Source: Neodiprion pinetum
Lineage: Eukaryota > Arthropoda > Insecta > Hymenoptera > Diprionidae
Assembly (NCBI RefSeq): GCF_021155775.2
Contig: NC_060234.1
Coordinates: 40,607,026-40,671,025 of the forward strand
Length of the DNA: 64,000 nt
Direction: 5' to 3'
Position numbers and translations under genes: made by a program. Under the pieces are notes generated by a model. The model worked only from the letters and a program-made list of their open reading frames with translations, searched no databases and was not told the origin of the DNA. Position 1 is the first letter of the stretch. Each line of letters begins with the position of its first letter. Positions 25,022-36,491 of the stretch are shown piece by piece.

Positions 25022-27758
25022 ACACATATTCGACCTCATCGCTCATCTACCGCAGCAGCGAATGTTTGTTCGTCAGATTAACTCCACAAATTCTAAAGTA
25101 TGAATCTAAACGTTGAGAAAAATTCCATCGATAGTTGCAGGTGCAACCGATAACCGGTGTTTAAAGTGAAATATTTCAAGCGCATAATGATCAGGCATTG
25201 AATTCCATTATTCCAAAATGGGATCGCGGGTCATTACGAGCAGACAAACGCAACGAGCAGCCAGGTAATCTTTCGTCCACGGTTCCGTAAGGACAGCCAG
25301 ACACGGGTTCGTTATTTCATTATATCCAAGGAGGGGGGCTGTTAGTCTAAGCAGGAGCAGGAGCAGCAGCTGAGGCAGTAATCACCAGAGACAGGTTGCC
25401 TACGCGTTACGCAATGCGTTGTACCTACGTTATACGCCGAGTTGCGCTAACGGTGCGTGAACTCGTTATTCTCGCGTCTGACCCCGAGTTCACACATATA
25501 CCTACATATATATATGAATATACATAGGTATGCATGTGTGTATAATTGCCATAGTTGGCTGTTTCGCTCACCGCGTGACCTTAGCTACGTACCTCACTTC
25601 CACTTGATTTATCATTCCACTATTATATATCCCCCCCATTCGTTGCACATCCAGAAAGAAAACGCTGGATTCGCGATGCGGTTTCCCTAACACTTGATTG
25701 CAGCCTCTACCTTTCGACATGATACGAAACTCGGTTGATTGAATGGAATTAGAGAGTCCAGACACGGTGAGCCAGTGATTGTTCGGTTCGATCGATACCC
25801 TCTGATAATAGACGAAACTAGATCCATTCAACCGACCATGCCCAAGGCATAAATCCGTACACTGACGTTACGCTCTCCGATCATCCGTCTAACGTCCACC
25901 TTCCGTTACTACGCTGTTACGCAACTATTGTGACGTCCTTGAACCGGTATAATGCCTGGGTAATTATGGGGGTCTTGCAGTATGGTGCAAAACAGCGTGG
26001 CGAACTCAGGTCGGATCGTTTGTAATATACATCGTAAAAAAGAATCGAAAAACAGCCGAAAATTTTGGAAATTACACGGAGTCAACTCGTCGAGGGCGAT
26101 AAGATCGAAACGTGAAACGCAAGCTTGGCCTCACCTCTCATCGCCGTTTAATATAATATAATATACAAAACTTGAGGGTGAAAAATTTCCGACAATTATC
26201 AAAGCACACTCTTGACTCCTCGACACGGTGCAACCGGGGTATTTGCTTCTAATAATAAGGGATGGATGAGAAGTGGGTATAGGAGAATGCGGCGAGGGTG
26301 AAGAAGGCGGGGGCGGAGGCGAGGGGTGCGGTTTAATCAGAGGGCTGTCTGACGTGATTAACTTGAGTGAGTGTGAGGGTCGGGAAGGAGGTCCCTGTCA
26401 TTCAGGCTGTTTATCATATCACCGAGCGGTGGCAAATTTTATGCGAACGTTTCCCGCGGTTTTCCTCGGCAAATCGTCGATTCTTTCAAGTAAAAATACG
26501 GGAAGAACACCCGGAAGAAATTCATTCGAATTTTATTTCCACTTGATTTATCATTTTTCAAAGCGGGATCTATGCATGTATGCATGTATCGAAAGCCCGC
26601 TGGAAAACTCGGAGGATCCTGACCCCTTTGCAGCGATTGATTGTCTGGCTGACGCCATTTGCATAGCCGAACGTTTTTGTTATTCGTGTGGAAGATCTCC
26701 CATTTCACGTCTCGCGGAGGATTTCCTCGAGTCGAAGAAGGAATTACGGAACCGCTGCAGGGAAATAATCGGAAGAACTGCCGGGTCTGGCAAATGCTTT
26801 ATGGGTGTTAAGAATACCGTAGACGGTTGCGAAATCTCGGGCTAATTTAACCCGTTATTATAACGATAAGGCGGGTCGGTGGGAAACTCTCGAGAACTAC
26901 AATTCTCTACTCTCCCTCTCTTTATCTCTCTACGTCAGTCTCACGTCAGACCAGCTACGCCAGATGCTGCGGGGCTGAAATCTTCACGGTGCTGCGGACG
27001 TGAGACGTCATCGCCAAATAGTTCCCCCGGAACCAAGCTTCGCAACGGGGCCACACAGACGTCTAATTAACAATAATTTGCTAGATTTTAACCCGCGTTT
27101 CATCCCTTGCTTAAATCTGAACCTCCTGCACGAGGCAGAAATGAAAGAAAATGCGAAGACGAAGTGAAAGATGGAATTTACCGCACCGTCACGACGTTCT
27201 TTCGGAATTCTTCACCGCGATCCTGCACGTATTGTGAGAATTTTTCAATGAGATGGCGACGCTACGCGTTGCTACGTCAATCCCAGTGCAGCTGAAGCGA
27301 CGAGGTACCTTAACAGATGACGAAATACATCCACCAGCTCGCAAGCTTGTTTGGAAATGGAATTCTGTTCGTCCTCTCTCACTGTCGAAATTCAATCAAT
27401 TTTTTGTTCCACGCGTACATGGATACCGCGTTTCGAAATTTTTAAGAGAAGAGACTGGAGTTCTTACTCTCGGTGCAGCTGGCCTACACGATTAGCCTTC
27501 AATTCCGAATGACGCAAGGACTCACGCTTGCTTAGATCCGCTACTCCGGATTATCCAGGCGCACCGTTTCACGTCGAAATGAGATTTCTATTATGTTAAT
27601 TGTCCGTCCTCGACGGAGAAGCAATGCTACCGTGTACTCGCAAGATACGAACTTCGAAGATTGAATAAAAGAGACGGAGTTTCGCGTCTTAACCCTTTGA
27701 ATCACATGCGTTATTGCGCCAAGTCAACTTTTACAACAAGTTAGTATTCTATGGTTCT
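25022..27758. other. Stretch with one long unassigned ORF, otherwise nothing
   Basis: The longest ORF here is open from 26273, with its first ATG at 26441, and runs to 26845 on the plus strand (134 aa from the ATG). It is rich in Cys, Arg and Ser and matches no domain that I know. Other ORFs are shorter and overlap it on the opposite strand. Confidence 0.45.
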
Positions 27759-28074
27759 TGAGGTTACTGATTACGAATCTGAAAACAGATTTAAAAAATT
27801 TAAGTTGATGGATCCAATATGGCGGGCGAAGATTTCAAATTTGATCGAATGCGGTTAAAAAATACTTTATGCATGGATTTTCTCGGCTGCAGATTAGATT
27901 AGCTGTACTGAATTTGCAAAATCTAATTTCAGATTCGTAATCAGTAGCCCCGAAAATCCCTGGACAGAGTTTTTTCTCCGGATTCGATGGAATTTAAAAT
28001 TTTCGTCCGCCATATTGGATCCGCCATCTTGAATTTTTGAAATACGATTTCAGATTCGTAATCAGCAGCCCCAA
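27759..28074. repeat. Inverted-repeat element with GATTACGAATCTGA ends
   Basis: A left arm from 27759 and a right arm ending at 28074 pair as reverse complements over about 130 bp. Both share the terminal motif TGATTACGAATCTGA and an inner core GGATCCAATATGGCGG. A third partial copy of the end motif lies near 27930-27953, so the element looks like two inverted units plus part of another. It encodes no protein. Such compact inverted-unit repeats are typically dispersed non-autonomous elements. Confidence 0.7.
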
Positions 28075-28405
28075 TAACTTCTAATTTATATAAAACATGC
28101 ATATGTTCAAAGGGATAACTTTCTCTGAAATGAATTATTCCTTCAATTTCTACGATTTCTTTCAATCAATTTGTTTCTAACGATAATAATTTACATTGTG
28201 TCGCAATGATTACTCTCGAGTATTGAAAACCTGTTGGTAGGTTATCGGAAATAGCAAAACATCGCGAAGAAATATGTTTTCAAAGTTCTCTAATTATACA
28301 AAAAAATGGATATAAAATATAGTGGTAAGAATACTCACCAAGTCACGTGACAAAAATGTCAAGAACAAGAAGAAAAGAGTTGCAAATTTGTCAGTTCTGA
28401 CTCAC

Positions 28406-28544
28406 CATCGAAATTAGCCGAGGGTTTATCCATGCTTGCTGCATGTTGTCGTCCAGATAGCGTTTTGCGATTCTGGCGATCGTTTCCTGCGGCTCTTTCT
28501 TCTGGATCGAAACCGTGGCAATTGGAACGACATTCGCGTTATTT
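28406..28544 (-). CDS. Internal coding exon C of an unidentified gene
   Basis: A 139-nt exon on the minus strand. The acceptor is very strong, with a long pyrimidine tract ending ACCTGTTTCAG just above 28544. The donor is ATG|GTGAGTCAG at 28406/28405. One base completes the previous codon and then 46 codons are open, including VVPIATVSIQKKEPQE, TIARIAKRYLDDNMQQ and AWINPRLISM. The other two frames contain stops inside the exon. The middle is charged and helix-prone. I do not recognise the family. The single leading base completes the AG left by exon A (or exon B) to AGA, Arg. The donor is phase 0, so the next exon must begin on a codon boundary; it was not found with confidence and may lie outside the window. 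Confidence 0.7.
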
Positions 28545-29246
28545 CTGAAACAGGTAAAAGAGAAAAAACTTTGTACCATCCAAAAAATACTATACTTATA
28601 CATATGTACACTGTGAGATCCTTGTTTTTCTCGCCATCAAGAGAAGAGCGATTTTCGTTCACAGATCATTAGCCATCGTTTTGCGGGATTCATTTTCGCC
28701 GCTTCCCGCAGGTTTATTCGGCTAAATCGCAGCGATTCCGAGACGATCGGTTCGCCTCGCTGCCGGCGGTGTTATCAATAATAGATCCCGATTGCAGTGC
28801 GGGATATTCCCCGTCAAGTTTCCCCCGTTTTTGGAACGCCGAAGAGACGCAGTTGCGTTCGCCCCGGGCAAATTCGTGGCCCCATCCTGCGGATCTTGAG
28901 AAGGAGTCGCGAGGGACCGGGAAACTACTCGTTTGCCATATACGCCTGTCATAATCCTCAAAGAGATAAGATTTCGGGAGCCTCGGGACAAACGAGAAAC
29001 GAGACGGCGACCCCCGGAAATCGTAAAAATTCTCGCTTCCGATTTTATGGGAGATGCGCTTCAAACGGATCAAGTAATTGATGCGAAAGAAATAACGCCG
29101 TGCCAAATCATGTCCAAGTAAAGTTGTTTTTCAATTATTTATAATTCCGTTAAAAAATTCTAGGATGATACAGTTTCTGCAGCTTCTTCATTCTGACTAA
29201 TTATCCATGGACGAAACTCTTTCGGTTTAATTCTTGATCTGCTCAC

Positions 29247-29335
29247 CTTTGTAATTTTTTCATTTTGAATATAAATTTCAAGCACTTCGTCGTATTCAGT
29301 TCGGAATCTTGTTTCGCGAAAGGTCGAAACATATT
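29247..29335 (-). CDS. Candidate exon B, alternative 5' coding exon
   Basis: An 89-nt minus-strand segment between a good acceptor (CTGTTTTTCAG just above 29335) and a good donor (AAG|GTGAGCAG at 29247/29246). Two frames are open. Phase 0 in and phase 2 out reads NMFRPFAKQDSELNTTKCLK and beyond, has an ATG four bases into the exon, and joins in phase to exon C 702 bp away. Phase 1 in and phase 0 out reads EYVSTFRETRFRTEYDEVLE and beyond, which looks more protein-like but does not join exon C. It does not fit in series after exon A in exon A's preferred frame. It may be an alternative first coding exon, a poison exon or a coincidence. Confidence 0.35.
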
Positions 29336-30250
29336 CTGAAAAACAGCTGTACGAGACACGCGTTGCGTAATAATCCACCGTACCATGCATCATATTTTCC
29401 ACGGAATACGCAGTTCGCTCTGCCTTTTGTGGCTACGCGATAGGAATAAGCGAAGCGTATATGCGCGTGATTGCGTCTAAATTATTCGGAATTACTCTCC
29501 TATAATCAGACTTTGATTACACAGCAGCCAGAGTCGGACTGTTTCAGAGGAGAAGAGCGTGCCTCGAGATGCAATGGTTATTCTAAACATAATTGAACCT
29601 CGTATTCACGGGCGATTATTCTCATCGCAGAAGGAGGGCAAGCTGCTCGTATTTCAACTCTTCGTGTATTCCTTTTTTCGGACAATCATACTTTACAAGC
29701 TGTATAAACTTTTAACCTACCTCACCATTTACGGCAACAGTCACTGATTTCTATCTCCATTGTAAAATTAAATTAAGAACGTCGGAATAAACCTTTGGAC
29801 TGAACTTCTTCTTCGAGTAGTTAACGAATAACATTTTGCCGTGTGATTTAATGGATTAAATTAAAATTCTTCTTCTCTCTGTCCTCTCAAGTTATAATAA
29901 TATCATACCGGCATTGAAATGGTCGAGCTAAGGATTCGTTGGCTCGCATTGAGCGCACACAAACGGCGAGAAAACGGTTCGCCGTCTAACGGCCAATTTT
30001 ACATACGGTCAGGTTATGAAGGCTGTTTGTCACGAGTTAATTACGACTGAAGTTTGTTATGACTTGTGTCCAACCCGGGCTGGCTACCATTCGGCAAATG
30101 TTAGCTTAGGTTCGTCGGTTTAAATTATTACCAAGCTGTTTTGTGTTTCGCATTCAAACACCTAGGTCACCGTTTCAAACCCAGCTGCTGGCCTCTGCGC
30201 TCGGCGAAGAATAAATCACGCCACTCGGCGCCATGCTCGGCTCATTGGTC

Positions 30251-30297
30251 CGTTCATTCATTCGTTCATTCGTTCATTCATCCATTCATTCATTCGG
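30251..30297. repeat. (TTCA/TTCG)n tetranucleotide repeat
   Basis: ATTCATTCGTTC-type tetranucleotide units. The His-Ser-Phe-Ile repeat ORF spanning it has no other support. Confidence 0.85.
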
Positions 30298-30396
30298 GCA
30301 TTCGTATCTTCGTTCGTTTATTTCGTTATTCAAAGCGGTCAGGGCCACTCAGAAACCAAGCTTGAAAAGCATCCTTGGAATTCAACCTGACGATCC

Positions 30397-30440
30397 AGAG
30401 AGAGGAAGAGATAGGGAGAGAGAGAGAGAGAGAGGGAGAA
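30397..30440. repeat. (GA)n-rich tract
   Basis: GA dinucleotide repeat with a few interruptions, about 100 bp after the tetranucleotide repeat. Confidence 0.85.
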
Positions 30441-31006
30441 ATGTCATTGCCACCAACTCCGGCGATACGAGACAGGCATTTTTACTCCTCCGATTTTTCC
30501 CGATCATGAATTATTGTCTATACAGTAAATAAAATTCCTATTTACCATTTCCTGAATATTCCTTAAACCCACTCCTCAAAAGCGGCAACACGGAGGTAGT
30601 AGAAGTAAATACTGGGTACATATCCGACTCTTTTACACACCACAGTGGAAGCCAAGGCGAAGGCAATCTGGCCGGCACTCCTTCCACTGCAGGGAGGGGT
30701 TCAAACTCACGTGTCATTAACTCCCACGCCCGAGTGGAACACAATGTTAAACGTTTAACGCCGTTTCTCGCCCATGGTTCAACGACGGAAATCTTGACCC
30801 CCTCAACTCTTTCTTCACTCGAAGTAGGGTCGTTTTTCTTCACTTTGCGCGAAAACAAAACGAACGAGGTTAGCTAGCAGGAATCATTATTTCTGAGTCT
30901 AATTACCAGCTGCCAGTTCCAGATTCAAACTCTAGTTTCCATATTCGTTCAAGAGTCGATCGAAAAATTAGGAACCGATGCTCGCGTCGAGAGAAAAGAA
31001 ACAGAA

Positions 31007-31106
31007 ATGGAAGAAATGGAAGAAATCGAAGAAATCGAAGAAATCGAAGAAAGCACCACCAAGCCAGGATCACTTCCAGAGGTCAAAGGACGCGAGATCC
31101 TGGCAG
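31007..31106 (+). CDS. Weak candidate exon with acidic 9-bp repeat
   Basis: A plus-strand frame starting at the ATG at 31007 encodes MEEMEEIEEIEEIEES, made by about five 9-bp units, then TKPGSLPEVKGREILA. It reaches a donor-like CAG|GTAGGT at 31106/31107. The same frame is open upstream to about 30870. No convincing acceptor or partner exon is visible, and acidic repeats often arise from GAA-rich DNA, so this may be non-coding. Confidence 0.15.
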
Positions 31107-32465
31107 GTAGGTGGATAGGCCGTGAAGCAGATGCGTGTGGATATACCTGGGATCCTGGGACCGGGCAAAAGCGTGGTCAGGTACCGGCGAGGCCTGCGGA
31201 GGACGCTAAATTACGAAGTTTATCGTCCGCGGGGTAATAAAATCCGAAGGGCCGATCGGAGGTGAGCTCCCGGTCCACGTGGTCAGCGAGTTCGATCCCC
31301 GGACAGGGTGAATGAATTGTGGGCATCCCCCCACGGGTTTTCGTCCATCTCTGGAGCGGTCCATGAAATATCGTCCGAGCTCGTTACCGACGCGGTATTT
31401 TCGGCTCCTCATTACTAGCCGTATTTATTTACGACGTACGCCATAGTCGGGAGAGAAGAAGACGAGGAATAAGAAGAGGAAGGAATAACGAAAGGAAGAA
31501 AGAAATACTCGCGGATCTTTCCGTGCGTGTTCGGCGTGTTAAAACACCGTCTCAGCTCGCGTGATATCTCGCCTCCGTAAAACCTGCTCGTTTATCTTTC
31601 GGCGGTTTAAACAGTTTTCACAGCCCGTCGACGCGCCGTCCATACACACCAAAATACCTCCGCTTCTTCTTCCTCCCCATCCCCTGGTTTTCAGGATCCT
31701 ACGGCATCAGCCGAACCGATTGACAGGCGTCAGAGAAGTTCTCCTGTGAACGAGTGAAAGCGCTAAATCGCCTTTCTTTACCAGTTGGTTAAAATGACTC
31801 GGAACTAGCGGAAATTCGAACGGTTGCGAACTTATCCGGTGGCGCGAAATTTGAAATGAGAATTTTATCAACTGCGAATTGAGAGACTTGTCCGCGAAGG
31901 CTACCGAATAACAATCCGCGGGCATACTTTACTCGGCTCGTCATAAAGTAATTTGAGGCGGACGGTAGCTTTACGACGGACTTACCGTGCTTCATAGGCC
32001 CCGCGCTCTTCGAACTCTTCTTTATTGAGTTTATAAGCCGTTTACGTGCCGTTTCACGCCGGTTAATGATCCTGCCTCGAGTTTTACCGGTCGCGAACTG
32101 GATGCGGCAACCTTTTCCCGGCGTGACAAGATCGGGTGAACCGAGTTTTGAGGTCGAGAGAATTGCAGAGAATAATAGGAATGATGCTGACGCCGTGGGA
32201 TTGCGATAAATGTATTCTAAAGACGCGATTTAATGATCCATAACTTTGATGGGGTCTGAAAAAGCGTCGTACTTAATTGGAATGGATTCTTTCTCAAGTG
32301 AAATAGACTAAAAAAAAAAAAAATAGGAAAAACAAACTGAACGTTTTATTGATATGAGAAATAAAATGAAACCGAAAATATGTGAAGGTGTGGTATAAAA
32401 TTCGGAACGACTATGCTCATAATTGATAAACGTGGGTTCGAACATCCCAGAATCTGGTTCTACAG

Positions 32466-32483
32466 ATTTTTTTTTTTTTTTTT
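32466..32483. repeat. Poly-T run
   Basis: About 18 consecutive T. A similar A run lies near 32310-32324 in the opposite sense. Confidence 0.85.
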
Positions 32484-34620
32484 ACGTCTTTCAGTTACGA
32501 AGGAGCGTGAAGTATCGTTTGTAGGAAATTTATCTTGAATCAAAAGGCTTATGGTCCTACTTCAGCTCGCTGAGGTTTATTGCTCGGGTAATATAGTTTC
32601 GCAACAAAAGAAAGCACGTCGGCAGCGTGCAGGGTTGGTCGGCTCGTAAAAATTGAACATCGCCGAAAGACGTTTAATGGTCTGAGAGAAAAGTGGCTAC
32701 GGTAGCTGGGTGAAAAAAAGGGGGAATAGAGAGAAAGGGAAAATCCCCTCCCGAGAAGAAAACGCGAAGAAAAAGTAAAAGAAAAGAAAGAAATGCGTAG
32801 TATAAGAGGAGAAGGTGGAAAAAGGAAAATGACACGCAGCTGTGACGCGAGGCTCGGTGTCGTTTGATACGACGATAACGAGCCAGATGAAGTCGTAACG
32901 GTTAAGTGCAGCAGCGGTGTGAAATTATACCCTATGCTCGACTTCCCTTCCTGATCCTCCTTTTCCCGCACCCGTAACGCGTCTCCTCGATGCACTTGAC
33001 GCTTGTAATTTCCATCAGAGGCTCACCTTATTACCGATATCGAGCCGACGACGCGACGCGCAGGTAGAGAGACGGAAGAGAAGGATCGCCTTTTATTGGA
33101 TCCACGATCCGTTATCTCCTCGTTACATCCAGAGACTGCGGAGCGTGCTTGCGAAGCTCGTCCATAAATTCAGGCATAAAAAACGTGGATAGCTTTCGCA
33201 GCTGTTGGACTTGGCAAGCGACTTCGCAGCGTTCGCCACTTTATTCAATTTGCGGGAGTCGCATATTTCGAAATTGAAAGACCGGAGTTCTTCGAGTCAT
33301 CCGCGACTCCTCGACGCATTGTTATAATACGTGTAATCCCCCGACTTGGTCAGTCTGCACACTGCTGGATTTCGCCCGACGCGCTCCGCTCCACACAGTC
33401 GGCGTTCCCCGGGCGTTTACCGCAGAGATTTAGGTGGCTCCCCAGTGATTTGTGGGCCCATTGTTCTCCTCGAGCGGCCAACTAAACTAAAAACTGGGCT
33501 ACCGTCTAACCGAGGCTAACCTAATGGCCTTCGATTTTCGCCACCGCGGCTCTTGCACTCGCAGAAAACGGCGATGAATCGCGAATCTCTCTGCAACCAA
33601 GTGTGAAATTATCAAATCCTGCCGAACTTCGATAAATCAGAGCATAAAGTTGTTATGATAAATCTTTCCTCGTTTAAATTCCCCCGCCTGACCACATATG
33701 TTCATCACGTTCGGATAATATATCGACGGTTATCCGGTCTGAACAAGTGCCGAGCACGCGGCGACATGCCGCGATCGCTTTCTTTCCCTCCCTTTTCTTT
33801 TTTTCTCTACTAGAAAATTGTTTTCAGGGATTTATCGTTCGTGTAGTATCAAGATCTGGTATCTCTATTGAGAGATCAGGAATCTCGCTGAGAATGCTCG
33901 GAACGACACCTCGGCCTCTCCATCGAGACAACGACGTGTGTAAGGAAACTCGAAGGACCATGGAATGCCTGATCGGTATCTGAAATCAGGAACCATCCCA
34001 TCGACAAGATTATTATTTTTCCAGCTAAATTTTCCGACTCAGCGATCAGTCGGTCAGTGGATCGCGGCTGTTGTAGATCAAGCTCCGCGAGTCCGGCAGG
34101 AAAGCTCCTCGCCCATCGAGCTGTCGAACGAGAACAAAGAGGAACTGCACCCTGGTTTATATTCTATTAGCAGAGTATCGGGACACAATTTTGTATCTCG
34201 CATCGCTGCATCTTTAATGGCAACGAGCTGTGGCGACGCAGCGGTGCATTGGTCCAGCACTGAAACGAGCGACGCATCGCCTGCAAGTTTCCCTTTCTGA
34301 GAACCCAACGAACTGGCTCCGGGCTCGCATGGAGAGCTTCGTTGTCTCAGTTCTCTTCTCCTCTCCTCCATCCCGCGCCATCTCTGCCTTCCAGCACTTG
34401 CCGCAGTTCCGTCGTCGGCTCTTCTCTTACAAATGGACCCGTCCGAGGACAGAAGGAACGACGAGACGCGTCGAACGACAGACGAGAGGCAGCCTGCGTT
34501 TGGCTTTCGGCTCTCCTTGTCATCGGATCCACTCCGAATCCTTTGGCGCATACAAGAAAAGAAGACGCAGATGATGAGGAAGAACTACAGTATCGATATT
34601 ACCCAATCATCGCTGGCCAA

Positions 34621-35040
34621 ATGATCGTCGTCAGCTCTCGAGGTTCGGAAAACCTCGTGGAACAGGGTCATCGATATGGTCTCCATACTTGTTCGGTACT
34701 GAATTCACGGCGATACTTTTACAACCACGCAGGGACTGTAGAGTGGCGATTTTTCGGTGGCGAAGTCCGCGCACAAAGCGAAACCACCCCAAGACGTTTA
34801 ATTGCAGAAATCCCTCGGCGTGAACCGCAGCATCGTTTGATCCCGTGGCGCAGAGTGAATGCGAACCAGTCGCGCGCCGCGACCTCGTTATCGGGGATTA
34901 AAACTCATCTTCGAGTACGTCGAGGGCCGATCTACACAAACGGGTTGTATGAGTCGTCGGTCCTTTTTGTCTTGAACCTCGTCGACAAAAGCCCGGGAGA
35001 TGAGACCGATAACGACGTTATGGTTCGCATGGTTATCTGA
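34621..35040 (+). CDS. Unassigned ORF in a stop-poor block
   Basis: An ATG at 34621 opens 139 codons to a stop at 35040. The frame is also open for about 93 codons before the ATG, and a minus-strand frame at 34078-34551 is open for 157 codons, so 34.0-35.0 kb is unusually free of stops. The protein is basic and shows no domain, signal peptide or membrane segment that I recognise. It could be a long non-coding RNA, a remnant of a coding sequence or chance. Confidence 0.15.
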   Translation: MIVVSSRGSENLVEQGHRYGLHTCSVLNSRRYFYNHAGTVEWRFFGGEVRAQSETTPRRLIAEIPRREPQHRLIPWRRVNANQSRAATSLSGIKTHLRVRRGPIYTNGLYESSVLFVLNLVDKSPGDETDNDVMVRMVI

Positions 35041-36491
35041 TTGTCCAACTTCTATATCAGAGATACCCATACACTACCTGCTGGATCACCGGCATCTACC
35101 GTACGTGCATCGGCTTTACGGCTACGTTGCTGCAGGTTCTCGATTGCCGGATTAGATACAGTTCAATGTGAACCGAGCAATCGTGTCTAATTAGTTGCGA
35201 TGATCTTGATTAACCCGCCGCTGTTTCACCGCTCTCTACGCATAGTGAACTCTACTCGACGTAGATACGATTTTACTATCAGATTTGATCAAATTTAATC
35301 TACACCTTTCGGAGCAGTGGAAAGTTCAAAACTAATAAAACAATGGACTTGGAGAGTAGAATGTCCTTGGACCGTGTTCTCGATCAGTGCAACTTGATGA
35401 AAAATTCAGGATGTTAACGTGCCCTTCTTCATTCCGATCTCCTGGATTCGTCTCGTATCTCCCAAGGCTTTCATCTTCGCTGGTGACAGTCGGACCGGGA
35501 CAGGAGGAAATCGCATGTGCAGTGAATTCCATATTCCCCTCGGTGAATTCATGCTTATGAGTATAGAACGAGCGGTGGAGAAACGAACCCTCCGGTTAAT
35601 ATTATGATAATACACTTATATTCGTATGCAATGAGGGTGTTGTTACTGGAGGCGTTTGCGAAACCGGCTGGGGTCGCGTCCCGGTATCTCGACGAGCGTC
35701 TCGGAGCTAAACACACGTCCTGTATAACGTAATTTTATCGACACTTTAACGCACTGGATGCTACGGAATGTCCCTTCCGTCGAAGGGGAGCTGTCAAAAT
35801 CCATTATTTCGATAGGTGCGTAGTTGTTTGGTTAAGATGGTGTTAATTCAGTGAATTGAAGCTACTCTCCGCCATCTTTAATACCCTCATAGTTGAGGTA
35901 GTTATAAATTTTGCTGTAACAACAACTAGCTCCGCTATTTCGTCAAGTTCTGTACGAACCTTTGGATGTAAAATAAACTGAAAATCGCTGACGATTCACT
36001 TGGTCCTGACGTTCAGGGGAAAATAAAATTGGGAACCTTTGGTAGCTGGGCATTCGAAATCGATCAACAGGATCAAACCGAATGGTCAGAAGATGAAAAA
36101 CGGGGGTAAAGACGAGATAAAATTTGTTAAAAATTGGATGAAACCGTCGGCGAGGGGAGATAAATCGTTACTGAAACTCGCAGTCTACACGGCCGGTCCT
36201 ACGTTTCTTAAAGAGGATGTCGTCGCGCTTCGACAAACAATAAATGTCTGCGCCTACTCGTCTACGGATACATCCTCCTTTCAGCCTCTTCCCCTTCGAA
36301 CCCTGGAGCGCTCAAATCGCTCCTTTCGGCTCCCTCTCGACCGATAAGTGCGTTGTCTTGTCCTGCAGTGGCGTCGGGAGTGTCCAAATTTCCATAAACC
36401 TCGATGGCTCGCCGATCGCTATGAGATCCACCAGGATTCATCAGGCATCTTCGGGCTCCACGACTTTTACCGTTGCAAAAAATGTTTCCAC

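Noticed and set aside
25568..25831. 87-residue minus-strand ORF with a possible donor GAG|GTACGTAG inside
   Set aside because: No credible acceptor upstream, and the phase does not match exons A to C in their order.
32377..32455. GGTTCGAAC-like box suggesting a tRNA T-arm
   Set aside because: The flanking bases do not form the stem, and no acceptor stem, D-arm or anticodon arm is found upstream. No other tRNA-like set was seen.
32549..32995. 148-residue minus-strand ORF
   Set aside because: Non-ATG start and a Phe/Ser/Leu-rich composition driven by a purine-rich plus strand at 32.7-32.83 kb.
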